From Prosthecobacter sp. (lineage in GTDB: Bacteria > Verrucomicrobiota > Verrucomicrobiia > Verrucomicrobiales > Verrucomicrobiaceae): DNA of 8,324 nt. This document shows, piece after piece, positions 5,890 through 8,324 of this stretch. A program made the translations under genes and the position numbers. The notes under the pieces were generated by a model, which was given only the letters and a program-made list of their open reading frames with translations, made no database searches and was not told where the DNA came from. The stretch's first letter is position 1. Each line of letters begins with the position of its first letter. The stretch is taken from positions 1 through 8,324 of the forward strand of contig JAOZVT010000635.1 in NCBI GenBank assembly GCA_025869455.1, in the 5' to 3' direction.

Positions 5890-6858
5890 TTAACCTATCT
5901 GTTCGTCTGCCATCTTTTTCAACAATCTTTGATCAAACTCAACCGCGCTGTTGTAGCCAAAGGTGCGTAATTTGTAATTCAGGGCCGCTAATTCGATCAA
6001 TCCGGCCACATCGCGACCAGGAGCCACGGGAATATCCACCTTGGCAATGGTCAGTCCCATGACTTGGGTGGTCTGATTGGCCATGCCGACGCGTTCCAGT
6101 TCATTCGACTCCTGGAGATGCACCAGATTCACCGCCAAATCCAGGCGCTTGCTCATGCGGACGGAGCCCACACCAAAGAGGGCCGCCACATTGAGAATGC
6201 CTAAGCCACGGATTTCGATCATGTTTCGGGTCATTTCAGGGGCGGAACCGATGATTTCGCGTTCCTCAATGAGCCGCAGACGCACGACATCATCTGCCAC
6301 GAGGCTGGCCCCACGCTGCAATAGGCCAATCACGCTTTCACTTTTTCCACTGCCGCTGCTGCCCTGAACGAGCACGCCGATCCCCTGAACATCCACCAAA
6401 CAACCGTGTACCAAGGTGGTGGGCGCAAAAGACCACTCCAATTTGATGGTGGCAGCATTGATGAATTTCATCGTGATCATGCTGGTCTGAAAGACGGAGA
6501 TTCCCGCTTCATTCGCGATGGACAGTAGATCATCGCTGAGCCGATGCCCACGGGCCACGATCAAGCAGGGGATTTCCCAGGAACAAAGCTGGCTAAAACG
6601 GGCCGCGCGCAGTTTGGGCTCCAATCCCTCCAGGAAAGAATGCTCTGAATTCCCGATGATCTGGAGCCGCTTGTAGGCAAAGTAGGTGAAGAAGCCGGAC
6701 AAAGCCAAGCCTGGACGATTCACTGAGGGCTCAGAAATCTTGCGTTTGAAACCGACATCACTGCCAATCAATTTCAGTTTGAGAGCTTTCTCGTAGGTTT
6801 TAAAAAACTCCTCAACCGTGATGGAGGAGGGACGTTTTATCTTCATGGAGGGAGGCAT
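5890..6858 (-). CDS. hprK: HPr kinase/phosphorylase
   Basis: This 322-residue protein has normal HprK length and architecture. An N-terminal domain (about 1-135) is followed by the catalytic domain. H151-G152 precedes the Walker A loop G166-SSGSGKS-173. VADD (187-190) supplies acidic residues, MIEIRGLGILNV (213-224) is the family signature, and VDIPVAPGRD (274-283) matches the C-terminal loop. The enzyme phosphorylates the regulatory serine of HPr using ATP or PPi and removes it by phosphorolysis. The substrate gene ptsH follows at once. The ATG at 6858 was chosen; a second in-frame ATG at 6846 (Met5) is also possible, and neither has a Shine-Dalgarno. The SDR gene ends 78 bp upstream on the same strand. 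Confidence 0.95.
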   Translation of the reverse strand: MPPSMKIKRPSSITVEEFFKTYEKALKLKLIGSDVGFKRKISEPSVNRPGLALSGFFTYFAYKRLQIIGNSEHSFLEGLEPKLRAARFSQLCSWEIPCLIVARGHRLSDDLLSIANEAGISVFQTSMITMKFINAATIKLEWSFAPTTLVHGCLVDVQGIGVLVQGSSGSGKSESVIGLLQRGASLVADDVVRLRLIEEREIIGSAPEMTRNMIEIRGLGILNVAALFGVGSVRMSKRLDLAVNLVHLQESNELERVGMANQTTQVMGLTIAKVDIPVAPGRDVAGLIELAALNYKLRTFGYNSAVEFDQRLLKKMADEQIG

Positions 6859-6866
6859 GGCGTGAC

Positions 6867-6894
6867 AATTTAGCTAGGTAACTTCTTAGCCCAA
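6867..6894 (-). promoter_or_regulatory. Weak candidate promoter for hprK-ptsH
   Basis: In the 78-bp gap before hprK, the minus strand has TTGGGC (plus 6889-6894) and TAAATT (plus 6867-6872), 16 bp apart. Each matches the sigma-70 hexamer at about four positions. The -10 would lie only 8 bp from the ATG at 6858, implying a nearly leaderless transcript or use of the Met5 start at 6846. Read-through from the SDR gene is equally possible. Confidence 0.2.
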
Positions 6895-6936
6895 GAACAA
6901 TCCTACACTTTCAAGAGGGTTCCGGGGGTGGGTTGG

Positions 6937-7668
6937 CTACGGCTCCTGCTTGGTCGGGCAGATGACGATTTCACGAATGCAGACCCGCTGAGGGGCCTGG
7001 CAGGCGTAGAGGATGGCCGCAGCAATGTCTTCTGGGATCAGTGCCCCGCCGATCTTCGCCGCGTAGTCCAGCCAGCCAGCTTTAGCGGCCTCATCCGTAG
7101 AATGGTGGATCAAATCCGTGCCCACCATGCCTGGGGCGATGGTGATGAGACGGACGTTTTTCTGGGACACTTCTTCACGAATGGTCTCCGTGAGGGCATG
7201 CACGCCGAACTTGGTCGCGCAATAGACGGAATGGGCACCGAAGGTCTTTCTGCCAGCGATGGAGCCGATATTGACAATGGTGCCCCCTTCCCGCGCGACC
7301 ATGGCGGGCAGAACAGCGTGAATGCCATTCATGACGCCTTTGAGATTCACATCAATCATTTGATCCCATTCCTCTGGGGATTGCTGGGCAGGGTCACCAT
7401 TCAGCATGATGCCTGCATTGTTGATGAGAAACTCCACCGGACCAAAGCGGCTTTCAGCTTCGGCAATGGCTGATTTGATGGCGGCTCGATCCAAAACATC
7501 GGTTTGCCGGCAAAGGGTGTTGGGTAAATTCAAAGCCTCCATTTCAGGCAACCGACGAGCCAGCAGTAGTAACGGGTAACCCGCTAGAGAGAAGGCCTGA
7601 GCAGTAGCTGCGCCGATGCCGGAGCTGGCACCAGTGATGACGACGAGAGGTTTCGACGGTGATTGCAT
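6937..7668 (-). CDS. Short-chain dehydrogenase/reductase (classical SDR)
   Basis: This 243-residue Rossmann-fold oxidoreductase has all classical SDR motifs. TGASSGIG (12-19) is the cofactor loop and NNAG is at 83-86. The catalytic tetrad is N108 (DVNLKG), S136 (NIGSIAG), Y149 and K153 (YCATK). R38-R39 at the end of the second strand favours NADP(H) over NAD(H). PGMVGTD (179-185) is the usual segment after strand 6. The overall pattern resembles the YdfG-like group acting on 3-hydroxy acids or serine, but the substrate cannot be read from the sequence. No signal peptide or membrane segment is present. It lies between the sulfatase-like gene (160 bp upstream) and hprK (78 bp downstream), all on one strand. 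The short distance allows co-transcription with hprK but gives no functional link. Confidence 0.92.
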   Translation of the reverse strand: MQSPSKPLVVITGASSGIGAATAQAFSLAGYPLLLLARRLPEMEALNLPNTLCRQTDVLDRAAIKSAIAEAESRFGPVEFLINNAGIMLNGDPAQQSPEEWDQMIDVNLKGVMNGIHAVLPAMVAREGGTIVNIGSIAGRKTFGAHSVYCATKFGVHALTETIREEVSQKNVRLITIAPGMVGTDLIHHSTDEAAKAGWLDYAAKIGGALIPEDIAAAILYACQAPQRVCIREIVICPTKQEP

Positions 7669-7744
7669 GATGTCCGAATGAAAGGTCGAGAAGGCTCACT
7701 GACGTCCATTTTCAGAAGTCAGAAAGTGCATGAAAACGGTTCAG

Positions 7745-7771
7745 GCGGTGAATGCAAGACCATTCCACCGC
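7745..7771 (-). terminator. Stem-loop between the sulfatase-like gene and the SDR gene
   Basis: On the minus strand GCGGTGGAAT pairs with ATTCACCGC across an 8-nt loop, about 9 bp with one bulged G. A TTTT run follows only about nine bases later, so it is an imperfect intrinsic terminator. Its position, about 60 nt after the stop at 7829, suits the end of the upstream transcript. Confidence 0.35.
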
Positions 7772-7828
7772 AGAGAGACTTACCCGCTTTCCAAAATGAC
7801 AGGCCCAAAAGCGGCGGTAGAGCCAGCC

Positions 7829-8324
7829 TTAATGCGACGGCGGCAGCCACCGCTTCACTTCTTTGCCACCTTCTGCATGCAAAGATAACTCCGTGATCAA
7901 GGTTTCCCCCTTCCCTGCGGATGGATCCAGGCGCATGGCGGCTAGTTTTGAAACATCAATCGTTAGGCTGCAATCGTGGAATTGGTCATCTTTCGGCAAA
8001 GTGAATGGGACGGTTTTATCCTTACTGAAGACATCCTTGGCTTTGGTTTTATAATAGAGGAGAGCCTGCCCACGCATGGTTGTTTTCAGGCGCAATTTCA
8101 CCACGAATGGGCCTGGGTTCTTTCCCGTAGAAATATCCGCAGAAATCCAGGGATCGCCGCCTATCGAAGTCACACGCAAACCCTCAGACGTTGAGGTTAA
8201 AACCGCATCTTTGCTATGAGTCCATTCACCGACTTTGGCAGGCTTCTTGGTAGAGACCTTCGCCGCATGGGGATTGTATTTGGGGTTGGGCGTCGGCTGC
8301 ACGGCCTGAGTGTCTGTTAAAAAG
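7829..8324 (-). CDS. C-terminal part of a probable secreted sulfatase (5' end outside window)
   Basis: The minus frame is open from the stop at 7829 to the right edge, giving 164 visible residues. A GTG at 8302 is probably internal: the frame continues upstream (FLTDTQA) and the visible N-terminal part lacks a start context. The segment DTQAVQPTPNPKYNP resembles the linker that closes the sulfatase catalytic domain in many Planctomycetes and Verrucomicrobia enzymes. About 120 residues of beta-rich sequence follow (GGDPWIS, GPFVVKLRLKT, GQALLYYKT, MRLDPSAGKGE), like the beta-sandwich tail found after sulfatases and some other secreted hydrolases. The catalytic core (C/S-x-P-x-R) is outside the window, so the sulfatase assignment is by resemblance. 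A short independent protein starting at 8302 is the alternative. Confidence 0.6.
   Translation of the reverse strand, partial: FLTDTQAVQPTPNPKYNPHAAKVSTKKPAKVGEWTHSKDAVLTSTSEGLRVTSIGGDPWISADISTGKNPGPFVVKLRLKTTMRGQALLYYKTKAKDVFSKDKTVPFTLPKDDQFHDCSLTIDVSKLAAMRLDPSAGKGETLITELSLHAEGGKEVKRWLPPSH

Noticed and set aside
6928..7473. 181-codon plus-strand open frame opposite the SDR gene
   Set aside because: The minus frame has every classical SDR motif in the right order. The plus frame is an antisense shadow.

Overview
The window looks like a chromosomal segment of a Verrucomicrobiota bacterium (order Verrucomicrobiales, something like Prosthecobacter or Verrucomicrobium). This is inferred from gene content. 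There is a large secreted protein with autotransporter-associated beta-strand repeats and Ig-like domains, of the kind often sorted by PEP-CTERM in this phylum. There is also a sulfatase-type C-terminal tail, an HprK/HPr pair in a Gram-negative-like setting, and mostly weak Shine-Dalgarno sequences. GC content is moderate. No rRNA, tRNA, CRISPR array or insertion sequence was seen.

Layout. Positions 1-3453 (minus) hold the first 1151 codons of a very large secreted beta-rich protein; its C-terminus lies beyond the left edge. Positions 3454-3940 are a 487-bp non-coding stretch. It carries a sigma-54-type -24/-12 element directed at the large gene and several inverted repeats, and it is the most interesting non-coding DNA here. 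Next come a zinc-ribbon metallopeptidase of the Peptidase_Mx type (3941-4996, minus) and, divergent from it, a small L,D-transpeptidase (5125-5589, plus). The transpeptidase converges, with a 12-bp gap, on an hprK-ptsH operon (6858 down to 5602, minus). A short-chain dehydrogenase follows (6937-7668, minus). The last gene is the 3' end of a gene (7829-8324, minus) that resembles the C-terminal accessory domain of a secreted sulfatase.

How the genes relate. The only clear functional unit is hprK-ptsH. It encodes HPr with both phosphorylation sites (His16 and Ser47) and the kinase/phosphorylase that acts on the serine. No PTS enzyme I or permease is in the window, so the pair may be regulatory. 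The large secreted protein appears to be its own transcription unit, and its upstream region suggests activator-dependent (RpoN) control. The other genes look like independent housekeeping or accessory genes.

No clearly new multi-gene system is visible. The best candidate for something undescribed is the regulatory region at about 3490-3710 together with the giant surface protein it faces.
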